A DNA stretch of 64,000 bases from Bathymodiolus brooksi (taxonomy: Eukaryota; Mollusca; Bivalvia; Mytilida; Modiolidae), in the NCBI GenBank assembly GCA_963680875.1, contig OY804580.1, positions 92,967,353-93,031,352 of the forward strand, in the 5' to 3' direction. Every line of letters begins with the position of its first letter. Positions within the stretch are counted from its first letter, which is position 1. The translations under genes were made by a program, and so were the position numbers. The notes under the pieces are model-generated. The model ran no database searches. It saw only the letters and a list, made by a program, of their open reading frames with translations, and had not been told where the DNA came from. Below are positions 41,201-53,969 of this stretch, in pieces.

Positions 41201-44200
41201 TACGGGAACAGTTCCTGTATTTTGTGCTATATCATATTTGTCATAGGGTTGTTTCTGTTCTACAGGAATGGTTCCTTTATTCTGTGCTATATCATATTTG
41301 TCATAAGGTTGTTTCTGTTCTACAGGAATGGTTCCTGTATTCTTTACTATATCATATTTGTCATAATGTTGTTTCTGTTCTACAGGAATGGTTCCTGTAT
41401 TCTGTACTATATCATATTTGTCATAATGTTGTTTCTGTTCTACAGGAATCGTTCCTGTATTATGTGCTATATCATATTTGTCATAAGGTTGTTTTTGTCC
41501 TACAGGAATGGTTCCTGTATTCTGTGCTATATCATATTTGTCGTAAGGTTGTTTTTGTACTACAGGAATGGTTCCTGTATTCTGTGCTATATCATATTTA
41601 TCATAAGGTTGTTTCTGTTCTACGGGAATGGTTCCTGTATTATGTGCTATATCATATTTGTCATAAGGTTGTTTTTGTACTACAGGAATGGTTCCTGTAT
41701 TCTGTGCTATATCATATTTATCATAAGGTTGTTTCTGTTCTACAGGAATGGTTCCTGTATTCTGTGCTATATCATATTTATCATAAGGTTGTTTCTGTTC
41801 TACGGAATGGTTCCTGTATTATGTGCTATATCGTATTTGTCGTAAGGTTGTTTTTGTACCACAGGCATGGTTCCTGTATTCTGTGCTATATCATATTTGT
41901 CGTAAGGTTGTTTCTGTTCTACAGGAATGGTTCCTGTATTATGTGCTATATCATATATGTCATAAGGTTGTTTTTGTTCTACAGGAATGGTTCCTGTATT
42001 CTGTACTATATCATATTTGTCATAATGTTGTTTCTGTTCTACAGGAATGGTTCCTGTATTATGTGATATATCATATTTGTCGTAAGGTTGTTTCTGTTCT
42101 ACAGAAATGGTTCCTGTATTATTTGCTATATCGTATTTGTCATAATGTTGTTTCTGTTCTACAGGAACGGTTCCTGTATTTTGTGCTATATCATATTTGT
42201 CATAGGGTTGTTTCTGTTCTACAGGAATGGTTCCTTTATTCTGTGCTATATCATATTTGTCATAAGGTTGTTTCTCTTCTACAGGAATGGTTCCTGTATT
42301 CTGTACTAAATCATATTTGTCATAATGTTGTTTCAGTTCTACAGGAATGGTTCCTGTATTCTGTACTATTTCATATTTGTCATAATGTTGTTTCTGTTCT
42401 ACAGGAATGATTCCTGTATTATGTGCTATATCATATTTGGCATAAAGTTGTTTTTGTTCTACAGGGATGGTTACTGTATTCTGTGCTATATCATATTTGT
42501 CGTAAGGTTGTTTCTGTTCTACAGGAATGGTTGCTGTATTCTCTACTATATCATATTTGTCATAATGTTGTTTCTGTTCTACAGGAATGGTTCCTGTATT
42601 CTGTACTATATCATATTTGTCATAGGGTTGTTTTTGTTCTACAGGAATGGTTCCTGTATTATGTGTTATATCATATTTGTCATAAGGTTGTTTTTGTTCT
42701 ACAGGAATGGTTCCTGTATTCTCTACTATATCATATTTGTCATAAGGTTTTTTCTGTTCTACAGGAATGGGTACTGTATTCTGTACTATATCATATTTGT
42801 CGTAAGGTTGTTTCTGTTCTACAGGAATGGTTCCAGTATTATGTGCTATATCATATTTGTCATAATGTTGTTTTTGTTCTACAGGGATGGTTCCTGTATT
42901 CTGTGCTATATCATATTTGTCATAAGGTTGTTTCTGTTCTACAGGAATGTTTCCTGTATTCTGTGTAATATCATATTTGTCATAAGGTTGTTTCTGTTCT
43001 AGAGGAATGGTTCCTGTATTCTGTACTATATCATATTTGTCGTAAAGTTGTTTCTGTTCTACAGTAATGGTTCCTGTATTATGGCAATATCATATTTGTC
43101 ATAATGTTGTTTCTGTTCTACAGGAATGGTTCCTGTATTATGTGCTATATCATATTTGTCGTAAGGTTGTTTCTGTTCTACAGGAATGGTTCCTGTATTA
43201 TATGCTATATGATATTTGTCGTAAGGTTGTTTCTATTCTACAGAAATGTTTCCTGTATTATATGCTATATCATATTTGTCATAATGTTGTTTCTGTTCTA
43301 CAGGAACGGTTCCTGTATTTTGTGCTATATCATATTTTTCATGGGGTTGTTTCTGTTCTACAGGAATGGTTCCTGTATTCTGTACTATATCATATTTGTC
43401 ATAAGGTTGTTTCTGTTCTACAGGAATGGTTCCTGTATTCTGTACTATATCATATTTATCATAAGGTTGTTTCTGTTCTACAGGAATGGTTCCTGTATTA
43501 TGTGCTATATCATATTTGTCATAAGGTTGTTTTTGTTCTACAGGAATGGTTCCTGTATTCTGTACTATATCATATTTGTCATAATGTTGTTTCTGTTCTA
43601 CAGGAACGTTCATTTATTTTGTGCTATATCATATTTGTCATAGGGTTGTTTCTGTTCTACAGGAATGGTTCCTGTATTCTGTGCTATATCATATTTGTCA
43701 TAAGGTTGTTTCTGTTCTACAGGAATGGTTCCTGTATTCTGTACTATATCATATTTGTCATAAGGTTGTTTCTGTTCTACAGGAATGGTTCCTGTATTCT
43801 GTACTATATCATATTTATCATAAGGTTGTTTCTGTTCAACAGGAATGGTTCCTGTATTCTGTGCTATATCATATTTGTCGTAAGGTTGTTTCTGTTCTAC
43901 AGGAATGGTTCCTGTATTATGTGCTATATCATATTTGTCATAAGGTTGTTTTTGTTCTACAGGAATGGTTCCTGTATTCTGTACTATATCATATTTGTCA
44001 TAAGGTTGTTTATGTTCTACAGGAATGGTTCCTGTATTCTGTACTATATCATATTTGTCATAAGGTTGTTTCTGTTCTACAGGAATGGTTCCTGTATTAT
44101 GTGCTATATCATATTTGTCATAATGTTGTTTCTGTTCTACAGGGATGGTTCCTGTATTCTGTGCTATATCATATTTGTCATAAGGTTGTTTCTGTTCTGC

Positions 44201-44985
44201 AGGAATGGTTCCTGTATTCTGTACTATATGATATTTGTCATAGTGATTGTTTATGTTCTACAGGAATGGTTCCTGTATTCTGTACTATATGATATTTGTC
44301 ATAAGGTTTTTTCTGTTCTACAGGAATGGTTCCTGTATTCTGTACTATATGATATTTGTCATAAGGTTGTTTCTGTTCTACAGGAATGTTTCCTGTATTC
44401 TGTACTATATGATATTTGTCATAAGGTTGTTTCTGTTCTACATGAATCGTTCCTGTATTCTGTGCTATATCATATTTGTCATAAGGTTGTTTCTGTTCTA
44501 CAGGAATGGTACCTGTATTCAGTGCTATATCATATTTGTCATAATGTTGTTTCCTATTCTACAGGAATGGTTCATGTATTATGTGCAATATGATATTTGT
44601 CATAATGTTGTTTTTGTTCTGCATGAATGGTTCCTGTAGTATGTGTTGTATCATATTTGTCATAAGGTTGTTTCTGTTCTGCAGGATTGGTTCCTGTATT
44701 ATGTGCTATATCATATTTGTCATAAGGTTTTTTCTGGTCTACAGGAATGTTTCCTGTATTCTCTGCTATGTCATATTTGTCATAATGTTGTTTCTGTTCT
44801 ACAGGAATGGTTCCTGTATTCTTTGCTATATCATATTTGTCATCAGGTTTTTTCTGTTCTACAGGAATGGTTTCTGTATTATGTGCTATATCATATTTGT
44901 CATAAGGCTGTTTTTATTCTACAGGAATGGTTCCTGTATTCTGTACTATATCATATTTGTCGTAAGGTTGTTTCTGTTCTACAGG
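23256..44985. repeat. Higher-order repeat, copy 2 (about 22 kb)
   Basis: This is a near-identical copy of 1,002-22,612. Substitutions seen, as copy 1 > copy 2: 1,719 a > 23,973 c; 7,318 t > 29,572 g; 9,026 a > 31,280 g; 9,720 t > 31,974 c; 11,587 g > 33,841 t; 16,062 a > 38,316 t; 18,640 t > 40,894 c; 19,196 g > 41,450 c. Copy 2 keeps two 60-bp units near 42,820-42,940 that copy 1 lacks near 20,560. It has lost one g near 43,611. The copies diverge after 22,612/44,985, where copy 1 goes on with units of the type at 1,741 and copy 2 with units of the type at 15,418. Confidence 0.92.
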
Positions 44986-47900
44986 AATGTTTCCTGTATT
45001 CTGTGTAATATCATATTTGTCATAAGGTTGTTTCTGTTCTAGAGGAATGGTTCCTGTATTCTGTACTATATCATATTTGTCGTAAAGTTGTTTCTGTTCT
45101 ACAGTAATGGTTCCTGTATTATGGCAATATCATATTTGTCATAATGTTGTTTCTGTTCTACAGGAATGGTTCCTGTATTATGTGCTATATCATATTTGTC
45201 GTAAGGTTGTTTCTGTTCTACAGGAATGGTTCCTGTATTATATGCTATATGATATTTGTCGTAAGGTTGTTTCTATTCTACAGAAATGTTTCCTGTATTA
45301 TATGCTATATCATATTTGTCATAATGTTGTTTCTGTTCTACAGGAACGGTTCCTGTATTTTGTGCTATATCATATTTGTCATGGGGTTGTTTCTGTTCTA
45401 CAGGAATGGTTCCTGTATTCTGTACTATATCATATTTGTCATAAGGTTGTTTCTGTTCTACAGGAATGGTTCCTGTATTCTGTACTATATCATATTTATC
45501 ATAAGGTTGTTTCTGTTCTACAGGAATGGTTCCTGTATTATGTGCTATATCATATTTGTCATAAGGTTGTTTTTGTTCTACAGGAATGGTTCCTGTATTC
45601 TGTACTATATCATATTTGTCATAATGTTGTTTCTGTTCTACAGGAACGGTTCATTTATTTTGTGCTATATCATATTTGTCATAGGGTTGTTTCTGTTCTA
45701 CAGGAATGGTTCCTGTATTCTGTGCTATATCATATTTGTCATAAGGTTGTTTCTGTTCTACAGGAATGGTTCCTGTATTCTGTACTATATCATATTTGTC
45801 ATAAGGTTGTTTCTGTTCTACAGGAATGATTCCTGTATTATGTGCTATATCATATTTGTCATAAAGTTGTTTTGTTCTACAGGGATGGTTACTGTATTCT
45901 GTGCTATATCATATTTGTCGTAAGGTTGTTTCTGTTCTACAGGAATGGTTGCTGTATTCTCTACTATATCATATTTGTCATAATGTTGTTTCTGTTCTAC
46001 AGGAATGGTTCCTGTATTCTGTACTATATCATATTTGTCATAGGGTTGTTTTTGTTCTACAGGAATGGTTCCTGTATTATGTGTTATATCATATTTGTCA
46101 TAAGGTTGTTTTTGTTCTACAGGAATGGTTCCTGTATTCTCTACTATATCATATTTGTCATAAGGTTTTTTCTGTTCTACAGGAATGGGTACTGTATTCT
46201 GTACTATATCATATTTGTCGGAAGGTTGTTTCTGTTCTACAGGAATGGTTCCAGTATTATGTGCTATATCATATTTGTCATAATGTTGTTTTTGTTCTAC
46301 AGGGATGGTTCCTGTATTCTGTGCTATATCATATTTGTCATAAGGTTGTTTCTGTTCTACAGGAATGTTTCCTGTATTCTGTGTAATATCATATTTGTCA
46401 TAAGGTTGTTTCTGTTCTAGAGGAATGGTTCCTGTATTCTGTACTATATCATATTTGTTGTAAAGTTGTTTCTGTTCTACAGTAATGGTTCCTGTATTAT
46501 GGCAATATCATATTTGTCATAATGTTGTTTCTGTTCTACAGGAATGGTTCCTGTATTATGTGCTATATCATATTTGTCGTAAGGTTGTTTCTGTTCTACA
46601 GGAATGGTTCCTGTATTATATGCTATATGATATTTGTCGTAAGGTTGTTTCTATTCTACAGAAATGTTTCCTGTATTATATGCTATATCATATTTGTCAT
46701 AATGTTGTTTCTGTTCTACAGGAACGGTTCCTGTATTTTGTGCTATATCATATTTTTCATGGGGTTGTTTCTGTTCTACAGGAATGGTTCCTGTATTCTG
46801 TACTATATCATATTTGTCATAAGGTTGTTTCTGTTCTACAGGAATGGTTACTGTATTCTGTACTATATCATATTTATCATAAGGTTGTTTCTGTTCTACA
46901 GGAATGGTTCCTGTATTATGTGCTATATCATATTTGTCATAAGGTTGTTTTTGTTCTACAGGAATGGTTCCTGTATTCTGTACTATATCATATTTGTCAT
47001 AATGTTGTTTCTGTTCTACAGGAACGGTTCATTTATTTTGTGCTATATCATATTTGTCATAGGGTTGTTTCTGTTCTACAGGAATGGTTCCTGTATTCTG
47101 TGCTATATCATATTTGTCATAAGGTTGTTTCTGTTCTACAGGAAAGGTTCCTGTATTCTGTACTATATCATATTTGTCATAAGGTTGTTTCTGTTCTACA
47201 GGAATGATTCCTGTATTATGTGCTATATCATATTTGTCATAAAGTTGTTTTTGTTCTACAGGGATGGTTACTGTATTCTGTGCTATATCATATTTGTCGT
47301 AAGGTTGTTTCTGTTCTACAGGAATGGTTGCTGTATTCTCTACTATATCATATTTGTCATAATGTTGTTTCTGTTCTACAGGAATGGTTCCTGTATTCTG
47401 TACTATATCATATTTGTCATAGGGTTGTTTTTGTTCTACAGGAATGGTTCCTGTATTGTGTTATATCATATTTGTCATAAGGTTGTTTTTGTTCTACAGG
47501 AATGGTTCCTGTATTCTCTACTATATCATATTTGTCATAAGGTTTTTTCTGTTCTACAGGAATGGGTACTGTATTCTGTACTATATCATATTTGTCGTAA
47601 GGTTGTTTCTGTTCTACAGAAATGGTTCCTGTATTATATGCTATATCATATTTGTCATAATGTTGTTTCTGTTCTACAGGAACGGTTCCTGTATTTTGTG
47701 CTATATCATATTTGTCATGGGGTTGTTTCTGTTCTACAGGAATGGTTCCTGTATTCTGTACTATATCATATTTGTCATAAGGTTGTTTCTGTTTTACAGG
47801 AATGGTTCCTGTATTCTGTACTGTATCATATTTATCATAAGGTTGTTTCTGTTCTACAGGAATGGTTCCTGTATTATGTGCTATATCATATTTGTCATAA

Positions 47901-50261
47901 GGTTGTTTTTGTCCTACAGGAATGGTTCCTGTATTCTGTGCTATATCATATTTGTCGTTAAGGTTGTTTTTGTACTACAGGAATGGTTCCTGTATTCTGT
48001 GCTATATCATATTTATCATAAGGTTGTTTCTGTTCTACGGGAATGGTTCCTGTATTATGTGCTATATCATATTTGTCGTAAGGTTGTTTTTGTACTACAG
48101 GAATGGTTCCTGTATTCTGTGCTATATCATATTTATCATAAGGTTGTTTCTGTTCTACAGGAATGGTTCCTGTATTATGTGCTATATCATATTTGTCGTA
48201 AGGTTTTTTTGTACCACAGGAATGGTTCCTGTATTCTGTGCTATATCATATTTGTCGTAAGGTTGTTTCTGTTCTACAGGAATGGTTACTGTATTATGTG
48301 CTATATCATATATGTCATAAGGTTGTTTTTGTTCTACAGGAATGGTTCCTGTATTCTGTACTATATCATATTTGTCATAATGTTGTTTCTGTTCTACAGG
48401 AATGGTTCCTGTATTATGTGATATATCATATTTGTCGTAAGGTTGTTTCTGTTCTACAGAAATGGTTCCTGTATTATTTGCTATATCATATTTGTCATAA
48501 TGTTGTTTCTGTTCTACGGGAACAGTTCCTGTATTTTGTGCTATATCATATTTGTCATAGGGTTGTTTCTGTTCTACAGGAATGGTTCCTTTATTCTGTG
48601 CTATATCATATTTGTCATAAGGTTGTTTCTGTTCTACAGGAATGGTTCCTGTATTCTTTACTATATCATATTTGTCATAATGTTGTTTCTGTTCTACAGG
48701 AATGGTTCCTGTATTCTGTACTATATCATATTTGTCATAATGTTGTTTCTGTTCTACAGGAATGGTTCCTGTATTATGTGCTATATCATATTTGTCATAA
48801 GGTTGTTTTTGTCCTACAGGAATGGTTCCTGTATTCTGTGCTATATCATATTTGTCGTAAGGTTGTTTTTGTACTACAGGAATGGTTCCTGTATTCTGTG
48901 CTATATCATATTTATCATAAGGTTGTTTCTGTTCTACGGGAATGGTTCCTGTATTATGTGCTATATCATATTTGTCATAAGGTTGTTTTTGTACTACAGG
49001 AATGGTTCCTGTATTCTGTGCTATATCATATTTATCATAAGGTTGTTTCTGTTCTACAGGAATGGTTCCTGTATTCTGTGCTATATCATATTTATCATAA
49101 GGTTGTTTCTGTTCTACGGAATGGTTCCTGTATTATGTGCTATATCGTATTTGTCGTAAGGTTGTTTTTGTACCACAGGCATGGTTCCTGTATTCTGTGC
49201 TATATCATATTTGTCGTAAGGTTGTTTCTGTTCTACAGGAATGGTTCCTGTATTATGTGCTATATCATATATGTCATAAGGTTGTTTTTGTTCTACAGGA
49301 ATGGTTCCTGTATTCTGTACTATATCATATTTGTCATAATGTTGTTTCTGTTCTACAGGAATGGTTCCTGTATTATGTGATATATCATATTTGTCGTAAG
49401 GTTGTTTCTGTTCTACAGAAATGGTTCCTGTATTATTTGCTATATCGTATTTGTCATAATGTTGTTTCTGTTCTACAGGAACGGTTCCTGTATTTTGTGC
49501 TATATCATATTTGTCATAGGGTTGTTTTTGTTCTACAGGAATGGTTCCTTTATTCTGTGCTATATCATATTTGTCATAAGGTTGTTTCTCTTCTACAGGA
49601 ATGGTTCCTGTATTCTGTACTAAATCATATTTGTCATAATGTTGTTTCAGTTCTACAGGAATGGTTCCTGTATTCTGTACTATTTCATATTTGTCATAAT
49701 GTTGTTTCTGTTCTACAGGAATGATTCCTGTATTATGTGCTATATCATATTTGGCATAAAGTTGTTTTTGTTCTACAGGGATGGTTACTGTATTCTGTGC
49801 TATATCATATTTGTCGTAAGGTTGTTTCTGTTCTACAGGAATGGTTGCTGTATTCTCTACTATATCATATTTGTCATAATGTTGTTTCTGTTCTACAGGA
49901 ATGGTTCCTGTATTCTGTACTATATCATATTTGTCATAGGGTTGTTTTTGTTCTACAGGAATGGTTCCTGTATTATGTGTTATATCATATTTGTCATAAG
50001 GTTGTTTTTGTTCTACAGGAATGGTTCCTGTATTCTCTACTATATCATATTTGTCATAAGGTTTTTTCTGTTCTACAGGAATGGGCACTGTATTCTGTAC
50101 TATATCATATTTGTCGTAAGGTTGTTTCTGTTCTACAGGAATGGTTCCAGTATTATGTGCTATATCATATTTGTCATAATGTTGTTTTTGTTCTACAGGG
50201 ATGGTTCCTGTATTCTGTGCTATATCATATTTGTCATAAGGTTGTTTCTGTTCTACAGGAA
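44247..50261. repeat. Third, partial copy of the end of the higher-order repeat
   Basis: This matches 36,933-42,947 at a constant offset of 7,314 bp. It also matches 14,679 to about 20,530 at offset 29,568. The match ends where this copy reads ggaatggttcc while copy 2 reads ggaatgtttcc at 42,947-42,953. The run of length-variant units (attatggcaat, agttgttttgtt, attgtgttat, gtcgttaagg, ggtttttttgtacc, ctacggaatgg) appears in the same order. Differences include cataatg here near 44,604 against cataagg near 15,038, and gtgtaat near 46,382 against gtttaat near 16,814. The order of events among the three copies cannot be settled from this window. Confidence 0.9.
47641..49724. repeat. Beta-type block, left copy of a 3,960-bp-offset duplication
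   Basis: This matches 51,601-53,684 at a constant offset of 3,960 bp (66 units). It includes the off-length units gtcgttaagg (47,956), ggtttttttgtacc (48,203) and ctacggaatgg (49,077). It is typified by units ending tgtcctacagg, tgtactacagg and tgtaccacagg, which in the minus-strand frame change the repeat's Glu codon GAA to GGA (Gly) or GTA (Val). Confidence 0.88.
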
Positions 50262-50310
50262 TGGTTCCTGTATTCTGTACTATATCATATTTGTCATAAT
50301 GATTGTTCAT
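49114..50310 (-). CDS. Longest ATG-initiated minus-strand repeat frame (398 codons); doubtful gene
   Basis: An ATG exists here only because a 61-bp unit (aatgattgttcatg, near 50,290) shifts the frame, giving MNNHYDKYD at the start. About 20 copies of the 20-residue repeat follow. The frame ends where a one-base deletion (ctacggaatgg, near 49,077-49,118) turns PVEQ into a TAG stop. Both ends are thus made by unit-length errors rather than by recognisable gene boundaries. Individual repeats show KGTIP (from cctttattctg), ENTAT and VENT variants. No upstream promoter or initiation context is distinguishable from the surrounding repeats. I regard it as a by-product of the array unless transcripts are found. 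Confidence 0.12.
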   Translation of the reverse strand: MNNHYDKYDIVQNTGTIPVEQKQPYDKYDIAQNTGTIPVEQKQHYDKYDIAHNTGTIPVEQKQPYDKYDIVQNTVPIPVEQKKPYDKYDIVENTGTIPVEQKQPYDKYDITHNTGTIPVEQKQPYDKYDIVQNTGTIPVEQKQHYDKYDIVENTATIPVEQKQPYDKYDIAQNTVTIPVEQKQLYAKYDIAHNTGIIPVEQKQHYDKYEIVQNTGTIPVELKQHYDKYDLVQNTGTIPVEEKQPYDKYDIAQNKGTIPVEQKQPYDKYDIAQNTGTVPVEQKQHYDKYDIANNTGTISVEQKQPYDKYDISHNTGTIPVEQKQHYDKYDIVQNTGTIPVEQKQPYDIYDIAHNTGTIPVEQKQPYDKYDIAQNTGTMPVVQKQPYDKYDIAHNTGTIP

Positions 50311-51600
50311 GTTCTACAGGAATGGTTCCTGTATTCTGTACTATATGATATTTGTCATAAGGTTGTTTCTGTTCTACAGGAATGGTTCCTGTATTATGTC
50401 CAATATCATATTTGTCATAATGTTGTTTCTGTTCTACAGGAATGGTTCCTGTATTATATGCTATATCATATTTGTCGTAAGGTTGTATCTGTTCTACAGA
50501 AATGGTTCCTGTATTATATGCTATATCATATTTGTCATATTGTTGTTTCTGTTCTACAGGAACGGTTCCTGTATTTTGTGCTATATCATATTTGTCATGG
50601 GGTTGTTTCTGTTCTACAGGAATGGTTCCTGTATTATGTGATATATCATATTTGTCGTAAGGTTGTTTCTGTTCTACAGGAATGGTTCCTGTATTCTGTA
50701 CTATATCATATTTGTCGTAAGGTTGTTTCTGTTCTACAGGAATTGTTCCTGTATTATGTGCTATATCATATTTGTCATAAGGTTGTTTTTGTTCTACAGG
50801 AATGGTTCCTGTATTCTGTACTATATCATATTTGTCATAATGTTGTTTTTGTTCTACAGGAATGGTTCCTGTATTATGTGCTATATCATATTTGTCGTAA
50901 GGTTGTTTCTGTTCTACAGAAATGGTTCCTGTATTATATGCTATATCATATTTGTCATAAGGTTTTCTTTGTTCTACAGGAATGGTCCCTGTATTCTGTG
51001 CTATATCATATTTGTCATAAGGTTGTTTCTGTTCTACAGGAATGGTTCCTGTATTCTGTGCTATATCATATTTGTCATAAGGTTTTTTCTGTTCTACAGG
51101 AATGGTTCCTGTACTATGTGCTATATCATATTTGTCATAAGGTTGTTTTTGTTCTACAGGAATGGTTCCTGTATTATGTGCTATATGATATTTGTCATAA
51201 GGCTGTTTTTGTTCTAGAGGAATGGTTCCTGTATTCTGTACTATATCATATTTGTCGTAAGGTTGTTTCTGTTCTACATGAATGATTCCTGTATTCTGTG
51301 TAATATCATATTTGTCATTAGCTTGTTTCTGTTCTAGAGGAATGGTTCCTGTATTCTGTACTATATCATATTTGTCGTAAAGTTGTTTCTGTTCTACATG
51401 AATGGTTCCTGTATTATGTGCAATATCATATTTGTCATAATGTTGTTTCTGTTCTACAGGAATGGTTCCTGTATTATGTGCTATATCATATTTGTCGTAA
51501 GGTTGTTTCTGTTCTACAGAAATGGTTCCTGTATTATATTCTATATCATATTTGTCGTAAGGTTGTTTCTGTTCTACAGAAATGGTTCCTGTATTATATG
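50262..51600. repeat. Junction stretch with loosely ordered units
   Basis: This part of the array joins the third higher-order copy to the right-end blocks. It is still made only of 60-bp units, with one 61-bp aatgattgttcatg unit near 50,290. It contains unit variants not seen elsewhere, such as catattgttg (50,537), ggttgtatctg (50,484), ggttttctttg (50,961), catgaatgattcc (51,278) and cattagcttg (51,316). I found no long match to other parts of the window, so it may be an older, less homogenised segment. Confidence 0.6.
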
Positions 51601-53684
51601 CTATATCATATTTGTCATAATGTTGTTTCTGTTCTACAGGAACGGTTCCTGTATTTTGTGCTATATCATATTTGTCATGGGGTTGTTTCTGTTCTACAGG
51701 AATGGGTCCTGTATTCTGTACTATATCATATTTGTCATAAGGTTGTTTCTGTTTTACAGGAATGGTTCCTGTATTCTGTACTGTATCATATTTATCATTA
51801 GGTTGTTTCTGTTCTACAGGAATGGTTCCTGTATTATGTGCTATATCATATTTGTCATAAGGTTGTTTTTGTCCTACAGGAATGGTTCCTGTATTCTGTG
51901 CTATATCATATTTGTCGTTAAGGTTGTTTTTGTACTACAGGAATGGTTCCTGTATTCTGTGCTATATCATATTTATCATAAGGTTGTTTCTGTTCTACGG
52001 GAATGGTTCCTGTATTATGTGCTATATCATATTTGTCGTAAGGTTGTTTTTGTACTACAGGAATGGTTCCTGTATTCTGTGCTATATCATATTTATCATA
52101 AGGTTGTTTCTGTTCTACAGGAATGGTTCCTGTATTATGTGCTATATCATATTTGTCGTAAGGTTTTTTTGTACCACAGGAATGGTTCCTGTATTCTGTG
52201 CTATATCATATTTGTCGTAAGGTTGTTTCTGTTCTACAGGAATGGTTCCTGTATTATGTGCTATATCATATATGTCATAAGGTTGTTTTTGTTCTACAGG
52301 AATGGTTCCTGTATTCTGTACTATATCATATTTGTCATAATGTTGTTTCTGTTCTACAGGAATGGTTCCTGTATTATGTGATATATCATATTTGTCGTAA
52401 GGTTGTTTCTGTTCTACAGAAATGGTTCCTGTATTATTTGCTATATCATATTTGTCATAATGTTGTTTCTGTTCTACGGGAACAGTTCCTGTATTTTGTG
52501 CTATATCATATTTGTCATAGGGTTGTTTCTGTTCTACAGGAATGGTTCCTTTATTCTGTGCTATATCATATTTGTCATAAGATTGTTTCTGTTCTACAGG
52601 AATGGTTCCTGTATTCTGTACTATATCATATTTGTCATAATGTTGTTTCTGTTCTACAGGAATGGTTCCTGTATTCTGTACTATATCATATTTGTCATAA
52701 TGTTGTTTCTGTTCTACAGGAATGGTTCCTGTATTATGTGCTATATCATATTTGTCATAAGGTTGTTTTTGTCCTACAGGAATGGTTCCTGTATTCTGTG
52801 CTATATCATATTTGTCGTAAGGTTGTTTTTGTACTACAGGAATGGTTCCTGTATTCTGTGCTATATCATATTTATCATAAGGTTGTTTCTGTTCTACGGG
52901 AATGGTTCCTGTATTATGTGCTATATCATATTTGTCGTAAGGTTGTTTTTGTACTACAGGAATGGTTCCTGTATTCTGTGCTATATCATATTTATCATAA
53001 GGTTGTTTCTGTTCTACAGGAATGGTTCCTGTATTCTGTGCTATATCATATTTATCATAAGGTTGTTTCTGTTCTACGGAATGGTTCCTGTATTATGTGC
53101 TATATCATATTTGTCATAAGGTTGTTTTTGTACCACAGGAATGGTTCCTGTATTCTGTGCTATATCATATTTGTCGTAAGGTTGTTTCTGTTCTACAGGA
53201 ATGGTTCCTGTATTATGTGCTATATCATATATGTCATAAGGTTGTTTTTGTTCTACAGGAATGGTTCCTGTATTCTGTACTATATCATATTTGTCATAAT
53301 GTTGTTTCTGTTCTACAGGAATGGTTCTTGTATTATGTGATATATCATATTTGTCGTAAGGTTGTTTCTGTTCTACAGAAATGGTTCCTGTATTATTTGC
53401 TATATCGTATTTGTCATAATGTTGTTTCTGTTCTACAGGAACGGTTCCTGTATTTTGTGCTATATCATATTTGTCATAGGGTTGTTTCTGTTCTACAGGA
53501 ATGGTTCCTTTATTCTGTGCTATATCATATTTGTCATAAGGTTGTTTCTCTTCTACAGGAATGGTTCCTGTATTCTGTACTATATCATATTTGTCATAAT
53601 GTTGTTTCTGTTCTACAGGAATGGTTCCTGTATTCTGTACTATTTCATATTTGTCATAATGTTGTTTCTGTTCTACAGGAACGG
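51601..53684. repeat. Beta-type block, right copy of a 3,960-bp-offset duplication
   Basis: This is the counterpart of 47,641-49,724. Small differences are cattagg near 51,797, cataagattg near 52,578, ggttcttg near 53,326, and ctatatcat at 53,580 where the left copy has ctaaatcat at 49,620. It ends at 53,684, where this copy goes to a ggaacggttcc unit and the left copy goes to ggaatgattcc. Confidence 0.87.
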
Positions 53685-53969
53685 TTCCTGTATTTTGTGC
53701 TATATCATATTTGTTATGGGGTTGTTTATGTTCTACAGATATGGTTCCTGTATTCTGTACTATATCATATTTGTCATAAGGTTGTTTCTGTTCTACAGGA
53801 ATGGTTCCTGTATTCTGTACTATATCATATTTATCATAAGGTTTTTTTCTGTTCTACAGGAATGGTTCCTGTATTATGTGCTATATCATATTTGTCATAA
53901 GGTTGTTTTTGTCCTACAGGAATGGTTCCTGTATTATGTGCTATATCATATTTGTCGTAATGTTGTTTC

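Larger units (their letters stand above)
1..49113 (-). pseudogene. Broken minus-strand 20-residue repeat frame across the left part
   Basis: If the minus-strand repeat ever coded for protein, it is not intact here. In-frame stops recur in several unit types: ggttcattt gives TGA (e.g. 365-367), ggttcatgtatt gives TGA, gtttctattctac gives TAG, and ggctgtttttattc gives TAA (e.g. near 1,670). Frameshifts come from 61-bp units (gtgattgtttatg; gtttcctattc or gtttcatattc), 59-bp units (attatggcaat; agttgttttgtt; gaacgttc; ctacggaatgg) and a 58-bp unit (attgtgttat). Breaks fall every few hundred bases in alpha stretches. Many were copied with the 22-kb duplication, so the decay is older than that event. 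This could equally be sequence that never coded. Confidence 0.4.
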
